Below the pieces are notes generated by a model. It searched no databases, was not told the DNA's origin, and saw only the letters and a list, made by a program, of their open reading frames with translations. The position numbers and the translations under genes are program-made. From Ga0077555 sp963746315 (lineage in GTDB: Bacteria > Pseudomonadota > Alphaproteobacteria > Rhizobiales > Hyphomicrobiaceae): a stretch of 64,000 nt of DNA. The stretch covers positions 96,277 through 160,276 of the forward strand of contig CAVVAR010000002.1 in the NCBI GenBank assembly GCA_963746315.1, given 5' to 3'. This document shows, in pieces, positions 18,139 through 26,730 of the stretch. Positions within the stretch are counted from its first letter, which is position 1; each line of letters opens with the position of its first letter.

Positions 18139-18567
18139 CTCGAATGTTCCTTTGTGTTCTTGGTCCGTTTAGTCTCGGATCGCGGGTGACATAGCATCTG
18201 ATGTCGGCGCAGGCAATTGCTCAAATCGACGACCAGCTATTCAATATGAAACCTGCGGCAAGGGAATTAAAATTGAGTGCACTGGGTTAAGACCGGCTGG
18301 TAATCGGCTGACTGCGGCTCTGTTTACTCTGGCATTCAATCCGGCAAACAGATTCGAGATCGCGACATTCGGCTCTCTTCGTGCACATGGTCAGGGCGGC
18401 TGCAGCCCTTGCGAAGATGTGATGAGGAGGCGCTGTTAGCAGGGATGGTACTCTGCTGCCAGGCTATTGAATTGCAAGGCGAATTCTGTTTTCCTGGGAA
18501 CTGGAGCGTGATTTGCGCCGTTTGGCCATGCACAGCATTTGCCGACAACAAGCGGAGGCTCGAAACA
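18139..18567. other. intergenic region between hns copy 1 and usg
   Basis: A 429-base gap with an AT-richer part at about 18220-18290. It must hold the divergent promoters of the H-NS-like gene and usg. Apart from the EcfG-like site listed separately, I see no gene or RNA in it. Confidence 0.45.
18497..18522 (+). promoter_or_regulatory. EcfG-type promoter motif of usg
   Basis: GGAAC, 17 bases, then CGTT: an exact match to the general-stress sigma factor EcfG consensus of alphaproteobacteria (GGAAC-N16/17-CGTT). The end of the motif is 45 bases before the usg start, a good distance for a promoter. Confidence 0.55.
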
Positions 18568-18837
18568 ATGGCAAGCCGGGACTTTGCGGACGAGCTGGCA
18601 GGATATAGCCTGACCACTGCCGAGATTTTATATCGGCTGCCCGATCATCCCTCGCTGCTGCAAAGCTACGTCTGGCAGGACTACGACCTGCATCCCAACT
18701 TTCCGCGGCTCAGGGACTTCCTGGACTTCTGGGCCGGCAACCTCGATGGACACCTGTTCGGGGTGCGGGTTGCGAGCGCGCGGCTGCTGACGCCGCGTGA
18801 GCTCCGTTGCGTGGCCGGCGGTTTCAGCATCAACTGA
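18568..18837 (+). CDS. usg: Usg-family protein
   Basis: An 89-aa protein of the Usg family, which is common in Hyphomicrobiales and has been linked to salt tolerance, with no known biochemical activity. Recognisable strings are GYSLTTAEILYRLPDHPSLL, YVWQDYDLHPNFP and VRVASARLLTP. The ATG at 18568 with GCGGAGG upstream fits the family length; a longer in-frame reading from 18409 has a Cys-rich unrelated leader and is rejected. An EcfG-like promoter lies just upstream, consistent with a stress role. Confidence 0.85.
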   Translation: MASRDFADELAGYSLTTAEILYRLPDHPSLLQSYVWQDYDLHPNFPRLRDFLDFWAGNLDGHLFGVRVASARLLTPRELRCVAGGFSIN

Positions 18838-18931
18838 GCCACGGCCCGGTCGTACCAGCCGCCCTTGTCGACTTGGCACGGCGTGCGCTGCAAGGTACCT
18901 GTGACCGTAAAGGAAGCGGGAGGTCAGCGCA

Positions 18932-21184
18932 GTGCCGTATTCGGATTTTCGGCCCGAGTTGATGGGATCGGCGATGCTCGAGCCGAGCGGCGCGTTCGAG
19001 GCGGGCTCGATGCAGTCGTTCGCGTTGACCTACACCGCGGGACGGTTCGGCGTCGACGATACCGGATCGATAAAGATCGGGTTCAGGTTCGCGACAGACT
19101 TCGGGCCTGTGCAATTCGATGATCCGCAGGGGCAGGGGTACACGACGGCGGAAGCCTCGAACGGAGCAGTTCTCGAGCTCAAGTGGGAGTTCAAGCGGAA
19201 TATACGTCCGTGGAGCCGGTCGCTCTATGTCGGTGTCGCCAAGCACTTTCTGAAGCCGGACGACACCATCACGATCCGCTTCGGGGACCGGCGGTTCGGC
19301 AGTCCAGGCATCCGCCTGCAGACCTATGCCGAGAAGCGGTTCGAGTTTCACGTCCTCGTCGATGCCATCGCGACATACGATTATGTGCCGCTGCCGGAAA
19401 GCCCTGCGATCGATATCGTGCCGGGTCCCGGCGTGCGATGGCGGGCGGTCATGCCGACGCGGGTCCGGCGCGGTGAGCCGTTCCGGCTCGCGGTGAAGAC
19501 CGACGACAAGTGGGGCAATCCTTCGGATCAGGTCGGGAAGGACGTCCGGCTTTCGGCCATCGGGACTGTCATCGGGCTGCCGCCGACCGTCAGGCTGGAG
19601 CGGGGAAAATTCGCGGCGATTGTCGAAGGGCTCACCGCGGAAGGCTCCGCCACGGTCGAGGTGCGCGACGACGAGGGTACGCTGCTCTGCCGGTCGAACC
19701 CGATCGAGATCGTCGACGGTGCAAGTGCGCCCCGGCACTATTGGGGAGATACGCACGGACAATCGGATGAGACGCTCGGCACGAATTCGGCGCGCGATTA
19801 TTTTGTTTTCGGTCGCGACAAAGCATTTCTTGACGTCATGGGTCATCAAGGAAACGATTTCCAGATCACGGGCGCATTCTGGGGGGCGCTCAACGACCTG
19901 ACGCGCGAGCTCGACGAGCCGGGCAGGTTTGTTTGCATTCCAGGCTACGAGTGGAGCGCCAATACGGCCGTCGGCGGTGACAGGAACGTATTCTTTCGGC
20001 ACGAAGGCGAGACGATCCATCGCTCGAGCCACGCGCAGATCTTCGAGGGAGCGGACCGCCAGGACGAGGGCACAGACGCACACACCGCGGGCGAGCTGTT
20101 CGAGAAGCTCAAAGGTCGCGATTGCATCGTCATGGCGCACGTCGGAGGACGCTATGCCGATATTCGACTGGCGCACGATCCCGTGCTCGAGACGGCAGTC
20201 GAGGTGCATTCCGCGTGGGGCACGTTCGAGTGGCTGCTGCAGGATGCCTTCGAGGCGAATTATCGCGTCGGTGTGGTGTGCAACTCCGACGGCCATAAGG
20301 GGCGTCCGGGTGCCTGTTATCCCGGGGCATCGTTCTTCGGAAGCTACGGCGGGCTGACCTGCTTCGTCGCGCGCTCGCTCGACCGTGACGCGATTTTCGA
20401 GTCGATGCGCCGCCGGCATCACTACGGCACGACCGGCAACCGGATGGTGCTCGATGTCAGTGCGACAACGACGGGTAAGCCCGAGGTTTTCCTGCGCGAC
20501 CCAGACGTTCACATCGGCGCGAGGTCCGACCGGGCGGACCGGATCGAAATGGGCGATATCGCGCGGGTCGACTGCGACGAGGCGGAGTTTCACGTGCGGG
20601 TGCGGGGATCGGCGCCGATCGAGCGCGTGGAGGTGTTCGACGCCGAGCGGCTGATCGACTGCTTCAGGCCCTACTCGACATCCGATCTCGGGGCGCGGGT
20701 CAGGCTCGTCTATCAGGGAGCGGAGTATCGCGGCAGGGCGCGGACCACGAACTGGGACGGCGAGCTGGTGGTCGACGGCAACGAGATCGTCCGGGCCGAG
20801 GTGATCAACAATTGGAACCTCGACCGAGGCCTGCAGAGCCAGAGCGCGACACGGCTGACGTGGAAAGCGGTGACGACGGGCAACTACGGGGCGATCGACA
20901 TCTGGCTGAAGAACGGCCTCGAGGGGCGGCTGTCGTTCGAGACGCGGCACGCCCGGGGGCAGAGGGCAGTCGACTCCCTCGGCTACGAGCGGCACGTGTT
21001 CTCGGCCGGCGGTCTCGACAGAGCCGTCAAACTCTATCGACTGCCGGAGACGATGACCGAGACCCGGGTCGACATCCGGCGCCGTGTGAAGGTGCGCAGC
21101 GACGGCGATACGCGGCTCTTCGTGCGGGTGACGCAGGAGGACGGCCATCGTGCGTGGTCGAGCCCGATCTATCTGTTCCGCTGA
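18932..21184 (+). CDS. DUF3604/PHP-fold metalloprotein
   Basis: A 750-aa protein starting with GTG (GGGAGG about nine bases upstream). Residues 1-265 look like beta-rich domains with no recognised function. From about 270 the DUF3604 region, related to PHP metallophosphoesterases, begins with HYWGDTHGQSDE, whose Asp and His are expected metal ligands. It continues through CIPGYEWSANT, MAHVGG, VEVHSAWGTFEW and VCNSDGHKGRPG. The substrate of such proteins is not established to my knowledge. The Nudix gene follows after 23 bases, suggesting co-expression. No signal peptide is seen. Confidence 0.8.
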   Translation: MPYSDFRPELMGSAMLEPSGAFEAGSMQSFALTYTAGRFGVDDTGSIKIGFRFATDFGPVQFDDPQGQGYTTAEASNGAVLELKWEFKRNIRPWSRSLYVGVAKHFLKPDDTITIRFGDRRFGSPGIRLQTYAEKRFEFHVLVDAIATYDYVPLPESPAIDIVPGPGVRWRAVMPTRVRRGEPFRLAVKTDDKWGNPSDQVGKDVRLSAIGTVIGLPPTVRLERGKFAAIVEGLTAEGSATVEVRDDEGTLLCRSNPIEIVDGASAPRHYWGDTHGQSDETLGTNSARDYFVFGRDKAFLDVMGHQGNDFQITGAFWGALNDLTRELDEPGRFVCIPGYEWSANTAVGGDRNVFFRHEGETIHRSSHAQIFEGADRQDEGTDAHTAGELFEKLKGRDCIVMAHVGGRYADIRLAHDPVLETAVEVHSAWGTFEWLLQDAFEANYRVGVVCNSDGHKGRPGACYPGASFFGSYGGLTCFVARSLDRDAIFESMRRRHHYGTTGNRMVLDVSATTTGKPEVFLRDPDVHIGARSDRADRIEMGDIARVDCDEAEFHVRVRGSAPIERVEVFDAERLIDCFRPYSTSDLGARVRLVYQGAEYRGRARTTNWDGELVVDGNEIVRAEVINNWNLDRGLQSQSATRLTWKAVTTGNYGAIDIWLKNGLEGRLSFETRHARGQRAVDSLGYERHVFSAGGLDRAVKLYRLPETMTETRVDIRRRVKVRSDGDTRLFVRVTQEDGHRAWSSPIYLFR

Positions 21185-21207
21185 GCGACCATAGCGAGAC
21201 ACCACCG

Positions 21208-21630
21208 ATGCGCGCGATCCAGAGGTTCGAGGTGAGCCTGAAGGCCTTCATCGTTCGCGATGGGCGGGCCTTGTTCGTGCGGGAGGCCGACAGCGGCTAC
21301 TGGGAGCTGCCGGGCGGGCGGATCGACGTCGGCGAGGAGTGGGAGCCTCACCTGGCGATCCTGGCGCGGGAAATGCGCGAGGAGCTGGGGCCAGGGGTTT
21401 CGGTCGAGCTCGGCGCCGAGGCCGTCACGTGGACGCGGCAAAGGCCGACGGACGGGGCGTTTCTGTTCTTGCTGGCACGGGTCGGCCGCATCGCGGCAGG
21501 CGAGCCGGTGCTGTCGGACGAGCACATGGAGATGGCGTGGCTCGATGCCACCGAGGCGAGCCGGCTCGCATTCCCGCCAGCCTCCGGCTACCCGGATGCG
21601 ATCGCGGCGCTGTGGCGGCTGGCGGCCTGA
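21208..21630 (+). CDS. Nudix hydrolase
   Basis: A 140-aa protein with a Nudix box. GGRIDVGEEWE is followed by AREMREELG, matching Gx5E and REUxEExG but with a gap about three residues longer than the canonical box. These enzymes cleave nucleoside diphosphates linked to another group; the exact substrate cannot be read from sequence. It begins 23 bases after the DUF3604 gene and is probably co-transcribed with it. The ATG chosen places the first beta strand (VSLKAFIVRDGRALFV) at the usual position. Confidence 0.88.
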   Translation: MRAIQRFEVSLKAFIVRDGRALFVREADSGYWELPGGRIDVGEEWEPHLAILAREMREELGPGVSVELGAEAVTWTRQRPTDGAFLFLLARVGRIAAGEPVLSDEHMEMAWLDATEASRLAFPPASGYPDAIAALWRLAA

Positions 21631-21766
21631 GACGTCTGCAGCGACGAACGTTCCGAAAGGCGCCTGCGCAGCATCGTGCTTGACCCCATTTGCTCGCCGT
21701 TGCCTGCTTCAGGCTCGCTTGCGTCCGATGGTTGGGCGCGGGCGGCGCGAGAACAGGAGACGAGGT

Positions 21767-22159
21767 ATGGATATCGAGGATCAACGCAAGAGCGGCCGGG
21801 CGATCCTGGGCGAGGTGATCGGCAAGGCCTACTTGGAGCGGCGGGACGCTTCGACCAACGATTTCAACAGGCCGCTCCGGCAGTTCTCGGAGACGTATGC
21901 GTTCGGCGACATCTGGGCGAGGCCCGGTCTCGAGCGCAAGACGCGGAGCATGTTGTGCATGGCGATGCTGACGGCCTTGGGCAAGCCGGAGGAGCTGCGT
22001 CTGCATGTCAACTCGGCGATCAACAACGGGTGCACCGTCTCGGAGATCCAAGAGGTGCTTTATCAGACGGTCGCCTATTGCGGCATTCCGGCGACGATCG
22101 AGGCCTTCAAGGTGGCCGAGGCGGTGCTGACCGAGCGGGGGCTGCTGCCCAAGGCCTAA
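21767..22159 (+). CDS. carboxymuconolactone decarboxylase-family protein
   Basis: A 130-aa all-helical protein of the CMD/AhpD superfamily. The PcaC-like pattern is present: NDFNRPLRQFSETYAFGDIW, R(K)TRSMLCMAMLTALGKPEEL, and TVSEIQEVLYQTVAYCGIPA. The CxxC pair of AhpD-type peroxidase partners is absent, so a decarboxylase-like or unknown activity is more likely. No other beta-ketoadipate pathway gene is next to it. The spacing from the Nudix gene (136 bases) suggests its own promoter. Confidence 0.85.
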   Translation: MDIEDQRKSGRAILGEVIGKAYLERRDASTNDFNRPLRQFSETYAFGDIWARPGLERKTRSMLCMAMLTALGKPEELRLHVNSAINNGCTVSEIQEVLYQTVAYCGIPATIEAFKVAEAVLTERGLLPKA

Positions 22160-22241
22160 AGCGGAGCCTGCATGCGAAGGGCGGGGCGGTGCGACAATGG
22201 GTTGAAATCGCATCGCCCGCCGCCTATACGAGTGCTTCGCT

Positions 22242-22333
<92 letters not shown>

Positions 22334-22490
22334 TTACTCTCTTGAAACATGCAGTTCCAAGACGTTGCGGGGCGCTTTCTCGGGGAGGGGGCTCTCGGGG
22401 CGGCGTGAGGTATGATCGGCGGCGGACTTCCTATGCAGGGCGCCAAGTGGCAAGGTCGTGCCTGGCGGGCGCTCAGCGAGGGATGACGGC

Positions 22491-23975
22491 ATGGCGGTTA
22501 AGATCTTGATCGGCGGCTTCAAGCACGAGACCAACACCTTCTCGCGGCTGCCCACGGGCCTCGATGCCTATCGTGCGCGGGGCTTCCATATCGGGGATGC
22601 GATCGTGCCCGCCTATGGGGCCACCAGGACGGAAATCGCGGCGTTCCTCGATGCCTGCAAGCGCCACGGCTGGGAGCCGGTGTGCTCGGTCGTGGGCGAC
22701 GCGACACCGTCTGGCCTCGTGACGAAGGAGGCTTTCGATACGGCCGCGGGGCATATGCTCGAGGCGATCGAGCGGAGCGGGCCGATCGACGCCGTGCTCC
22801 TGCAACTGCACGGGGCGATGGTGTGCGAGCACACGCCCGACGGTGAAGGCAGCCTGTTGCGGATCATTCGCGAGAAAGTCGGGCCAAAGGTGCCGATCGG
22901 CGTGACGCTCGACCTGCACGCCAACGTCACGCACGCAATGGCGCACCATGCGGACGTGATCGTCAGCTACCGGACCTACCCCCACATCGATACCTACGAG
23001 ATCGCGACGGAGTGTGCGGATCTGATCGCGCGTACGCTGGCGGGCGAAATCCATCCGACGGTGACGCTGGCGCAAAGTGCGATGATCGATGGTCTCGATC
23101 ATGGGCGCACGACGACGCCCGGACCGATGACGGAAGCGCTTTCCATGGCGCGCGAGATGATGACGGCACCGGGCGTGCATTCGGTGTCTGTGCTCGCCGG
23201 CTTCGCCAAGGCGGATATTCCCGATGTCGGGCCTTCGGCGCTGGTCGTCGGCGAGAGGCATGATCCGCGCTATCGCGACATGGCGACCAGGATCATGACG
23301 TATGCCTGGGAGACGCGGCACAGGACCTCACTGAAGCCGCTTACGGCTGCCGAGGCAGTGCGCATCGCAAAGGAGAGAGGCAAGGTGGGTGCCCCGGTGG
23401 TGATCGCTGACTACTCGGACAATCCGGGGGGCGGCGGCTACTCGGATTCGATGGGGCTCGTGAAGGCGATGATCGATGCCGGGCTCGAGAGTGCCGCGAT
23501 GTCGCCGATCTGCGATCCGGAAGCGGCGGCTGCGTGCCACAAGGCGGGCGTCGGTGCGCGGGTTCGTCTCCCAGTGGGCGGCAAGATTGACCCGCTGTTC
23601 GGGCCAACGATCGACGCGGAGGGGACGGTGACGGCGCTCGGCGACGGCCGCTTCCGCATCGAGGGGCCGATGCAGAACGGGGTGATGGTCGACATGGGGC
23701 CGTCCGCCGTTCTCAAGGTCGGCGGCGTCGAGATCGTGATCGGCTCGAAGCGCTATCAGAACTATTGCCTGGGGTTCTTCACGTCTCTGGGTATCGATCC
23801 GAGGCAGCGATCGGTGATCGCCGTGAAATCGATGCAGCATTTCCGGGCGGCCTATCAGCCGATCGCCGGCGAGGTTCTGATCGTCGACGAGGGCAACGGC
23901 ATCACGTCGAACGATATCAGCAAGCTGCCGTACAAGCATGTCAGGCGGCCGATCTTCCCGCTCGACCTGGCGTAG
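22491..23975 (+). CDS. M81-family metallopeptidase (MlrC/DUF1485 type)
   Basis: A 494-aa protein of the MlrC family, named after the microcystin-degradation enzyme but mostly of unknown substrate. Family features include the N-terminal GGFKHETNTFSRL (His12 and Glu13 are likely metal ligands), VTLDLHANVTHAM, SYRTYPHIDTYE and ADYSDNPGGGGYSD. The C-terminal MlrC domain has KRYQNYCLGFFTSLGIDP. The ATG at 22491 directly precedes the conserved strand VKILIGGF. It follows tRNA-Ser and precedes the PanB-like gene by 96 bases. Confidence 0.9.
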   Translation: MAVKILIGGFKHETNTFSRLPTGLDAYRARGFHIGDAIVPAYGATRTEIAAFLDACKRHGWEPVCSVVGDATPSGLVTKEAFDTAAGHMLEAIERSGPIDAVLLQLHGAMVCEHTPDGEGSLLRIIREKVGPKVPIGVTLDLHANVTHAMAHHADVIVSYRTYPHIDTYEIATECADLIARTLAGEIHPTVTLAQSAMIDGLDHGRTTTPGPMTEALSMAREMMTAPGVHSVSVLAGFAKADIPDVGPSALVVGERHDPRYRDMATRIMTYAWETRHRTSLKPLTAAEAVRIAKERGKVGAPVVIADYSDNPGGGGYSDSMGLVKAMIDAGLESAAMSPICDPEAAAACHKAGVGARVRLPVGGKIDPLFGPTIDAEGTVTALGDGRFRIEGPMQNGVMVDMGPSAVLKVGGVEIVIGSKRYQNYCLGFFTSLGIDPRQRSVIAVKSMQHFRAAYQPIAGEVLIVDEGNGITSNDISKLPYKHVRRPIFPLDLA

Positions 23976-24071
23976 ACGTGTCCACATGAACCTCCCGACG
24001 TGGAGGCCTTTCCCGCGCGCCACATTGCGCTAAGCTCGTGGCAACGAGCAGCGAGAGCAGGGAGACGGGAC

Positions 24072-24974
24072 ATGGCGAGCCACGCGACCGGTGATGGCGG
24101 CATTCCGCCGAGAGACGCCGGCAAACGGGGTCTCAAGCGCGTCATGACGCTCGGCGGGCATTATGGGACGCGCAACTATACGGTGAAGGATCTGCGCGAC
24201 CAGAAGGGCCGCCGCGTGCTGGTCGAGACGCTGCCGTTCTCGCCCGAGGAAGCGGCCGCGGCCGAGGAAGCCGGCATCGACACGATCAAGGTGCGCTTCG
24301 ATCCTAAGGCGCCGCAATCCGCGGCCGAGATCCGCCGGGCGGCACCCAATACGTTCATGGCATTCTCGGTGCCGCTGATCGCGGCGGCGACGCCGGCCGA
24401 AGCGGTGCGGGTCGGCTACGACGCCATGGCGATCGGCGCGGATGCCATCATGTGCCAGTGGGCGCCGCGCTTCGTCGAGGCAGCGGCGGAGGCCGGCATT
24501 CCCGTGCAGGGACACGCGGGCCTCGTGCCGCGCAAGAGCACGTGGACGGGCGGCTTGCGCGCCGTCGGCAAGACGCTGGACGAGGCGATGCAGGTCTATC
24601 GGGACATCAAGGCGCTGGAGAACGCGGGCGCCTATGCGGTCGAGGTGGAGGTGATCCCGGAGGAGCTGCTGCGCGAGGTCAGCAAGCGGACCAGCCTGCT
24701 CACGTCGTCGATCGGCGGCGGTGGTGGCGGCGATATCCAGTTCCTCTTCGCCGACGACATTCTCGGCAACAATCCGCCGCCCTATCCGCGGCATTCGAAG
24801 CAATACCGCAATCTCTACAAGATGAAGCAGGAGATGCAGCGCGAGCGGGTCGCGGGTTTCAAGGAGTTCGTCGAGGAGGTGCGCAGCGGGCAGTTCCCGA
24901 AGGCCGAGCACGTGATCAAAGCGACGGGCGACCTTATCGAGACGTTCGTGGCGGCCGCCGAGAAAGAAAAATAG
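24072..24974 (+). CDS. divergent PanB-fold (ketopantoate hydroxymethyltransferase-like) protein
   Basis: A 300-aa TIM-barrel protein most like PanB, which adds a hydroxymethyl group to alpha-ketoisovalerate. The best match is the central GHAGLVPRKSTWTGG...VGKTLDEAM, followed by ALENAGAYAVEVEVIPEEL, which keeps the late PanB glutamate. By eye, however, the PanB metal and substrate residues are not conserved. GDSLG is replaced by VRFDPK, DLPF by FSVPL and KLEGG by MCQWAP. The true reaction is therefore unknown, and a PEP-mutase/ICL-superfamily activity is possible. It is 24 bases upstream of the FAD oxidase and likely co-transcribed. Confidence 0.7.
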   Translation: MASHATGDGGIPPRDAGKRGLKRVMTLGGHYGTRNYTVKDLRDQKGRRVLVETLPFSPEEAAAAEEAGIDTIKVRFDPKAPQSAAEIRRAAPNTFMAFSVPLIAAATPAEAVRVGYDAMAIGADAIMCQWAPRFVEAAAEAGIPVQGHAGLVPRKSTWTGGLRAVGKTLDEAMQVYRDIKALENAGAYAVEVEVIPEELLREVSKRTSLLTSSIGGGGGGDIQFLFADDILGNNPPPYPRHSKQYRNLYKMKQEMQRERVAGFKEFVEEVRSGQFPKAEHVIKATGDLIETFVAAAEKEK

Positions 24975-24998
24975 AGCGCTCAGCGCGGATCGGTCGCC

Positions 24999-26366
24999 AT
25001 GACGAGGAAACGCTTCGACGCCGTCGTGTGCGGGGCCGGCATTGCCGGCATCGCGGCGGCACATGCGCTCGCCGAGGCCGGTGTGAAGCGGATCGCGCTG
25101 GTCGAGCCGGGACCTCCGCTCGGGCTGACCAGCGACAAGTCGACGGAATGCTATCGCAACTGGTGGCCCGGCCCGGGCGACGCGATGGTCGCGATGATGA
25201 ACCGCAGCATCGACCTGATGGAAGGACACGCGCGGCGCTCCGGCAATCGCTTCCACATGAACCGTCGCGGGTACGTCTACGCTACCGCGCGGCACGAGAC
25301 GGTCGCATTGTTCGAGCAGCAGGCCTTGGAGGCGGAGGGGCTCGGCGCGGGTCGGCTCAGGCGGATCACGTCGCCAGGCCAGTATCGCCCGGCGGATTCG
25401 GACCGTTTCGACGCCGCCGTCGATGGCGCCGACCTTCTGCTCGACAAGGCCACGATCCGCGAGCACTTCGGGTATCTGAACCCGGATGCTGTCGCGGTGC
25501 TGCATGCCCGGCGCTGCGGCTCGCTCAGCGCGCAGCAACTCGGCATGTACCTGCTCGAGGAAGCACGGGCGAACGGGGTGGAATTGATCGTCGCCGAGCT
25601 CGCCGGTGCGGAGACGAGCGGTGGCCGCGTCAGCGGGGTGCAGTTGCGTCAAGGCGATCGGGAGCTCGCGCTCGATACGGATGTGCTCGTCCTGGCGACG
25701 GGGCCATATCTCAGATCGACGGCGGGCATGCTCGGCGTAAAGCTTCCTGTCGTCGTCGAGCGGCACATCAAGATCAGTCTTGCCGATCCGCTGGCTGTCG
25801 TGCCGCGCACGGCGCCGCTGATCATCTGGTGCGATCCGATCCGGCTGCCATGGTCGGCGGAGGAGCGCGAGGCATTGGCACAATCCGAGGAGACGCAGGC
25901 GCTCCTCGCCGAGTTTCCCGCCGGTGTGCACGGGCGCCCAGTCGGCGCGGGGGATCAGGTGCTGATGTATTGGACCTACGATTGCCACAGCGAGGACGAG
26001 CCGACGTTCCCGCTGACGTGGGACCCGAATCTGCCGGAGATCACGCTTCGAGGCATGTCGGTGCTGGTGCCGGGGTTGCGGTCCTATCTCGATCCGATGC
26101 CGAAGCCGTTCGTGGATGGCGGATATTACACGAAGACACCCGAGAACCGCCCATTGATCGGGCGGCTCCCCGTTCCTGGCGCCTATGTCTCGGCTGCCTT
26201 CTCGGGCTTCGGCATCATGGCGTCGCTGGCGGCAGGCGAGCTTCTGGCGCGGCACGTAACCGGGGGGACATTGCCGCACTATGCGGCCGCCTTCAGCCCG
26301 AGCCGGTTCGATGACCCAGCCTACGTCAAGCTGATCGAGACGTGGGATGTCTCGGGGCAGCTCTGA
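24999..26366 (+). CDS. FAD-dependent oxidoreductase (DAO family)
   Basis: A 455-aa flavoprotein with a Rossmann FAD site VCGAGIAGIAAAHALAEAG at its N-terminus and the DAO C-terminal pattern TPENRPLIGRLPVPGAYVSA followed by FSGFGIMASLAAGELLA. It resembles sarcosine or dimethylglycine oxidase-type amine oxidases, though the early segment SDKSTECYRNWWPGPGDAM is unusual. It is 24 bases downstream of the PanB-like gene. If it oxidises an N-methyl amine it would release formaldehyde or load a folate; this is inference. Precise substrate unknown. Confidence 0.85.
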   Translation: MTRKRFDAVVCGAGIAGIAAAHALAEAGVKRIALVEPGPPLGLTSDKSTECYRNWWPGPGDAMVAMMNRSIDLMEGHARRSGNRFHMNRRGYVYATARHETVALFEQQALEAEGLGAGRLRRITSPGQYRPADSDRFDAAVDGADLLLDKATIREHFGYLNPDAVAVLHARRCGSLSAQQLGMYLLEEARANGVELIVAELAGAETSGGRVSGVQLRQGDRELALDTDVLVLATGPYLRSTAGMLGVKLPVVVERHIKISLADPLAVVPRTAPLIIWCDPIRLPWSAEEREALAQSEETQALLAEFPAGVHGRPVGAGDQVLMYWTYDCHSEDEPTFPLTWDPNLPEITLRGMSVLVPGLRSYLDPMPKPFVDGGYYTKTPENRPLIGRLPVPGAYVSAAFSGFGIMASLAAGELLARHVTGGTLPHYAAAFSPSRFDDPAYVKLIETWDVSGQL

Positions 26367-26386
26367 ACGAGGATCGTGGCACGGCT

Positions 26387-26608
26387 TCAACGTCCGTGCG
26401 GGGTGCGACGGCCGCCTTCAATCAACGTAAGTGTGGGCTTTGGCGCGACTGGCATGGGCGAGGCCGCTGCCTCGTCGCGGAGGTGCGCGCCGATCCGCTC
26501 GGCAAGGGCGGCCAACTCCTCCGCCGATACGCTGGTGTCGGCGGCGGTATCGGCCAACACTCGAAGCAGCAAGGCGGCATGCGCACGGTTATCCAGCAAC
26601 GACCCCAT
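26387..26608 (-). CDS. small hypothetical protein ending in an IEGGR tail (second copy)
   Basis: A 73-aa protein, mostly helical and acidic, ending LTLIEGGRRTPHGR. It starts MGSLLDNRAHAALLLRVLAD, with GGGGGA five bases before the ATG. It resembles the protein at 4238-4450 in length, in the repeating LLxxLAxxA helix and in the IEGGR tail. It is convergent to the FAD oxidase gene. Function unknown. A longer in-frame start upstream exists but has no clear ribosome binding site. Confidence 0.55.
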   Translation of the reverse strand: MGSLLDNRAHAALLLRVLADTAADTSVSAEELAALAERIGAHLRDEAAASPMPVAPKPTLTLIEGGRRTPHGR

Positions 26609-26701
26609 CGTTCCCCCACGAAGCGCAGCGTCAATGTCGTGCCTTTTTGTTTCATCGATTGGTGCGATCTGCAACCGATGCAACATCTTGTGCACAGCTG
26701 A

Positions 26702-26726
26702 AAGCCGGGCAGAAGCGTCCCGGCTT
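26702..26726 (-). terminator. terminator of the TAXI TRAP permease gene
   Basis: A perfect 8-bp stem AAGCCGGG/CCCGGCTT with a nine-base loop, five bases after the permease stop on the minus strand, followed by TCAGCTG. Confidence 0.6.
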
Positions 26727-26730
26727 CTGC

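Noticed and set aside
18830..21205. A 791-codon minus-strand open frame opposite the DUF3604 gene
   Set aside because: Codon pattern is that of a shadow of the plus-strand gene; no recognisable domain.
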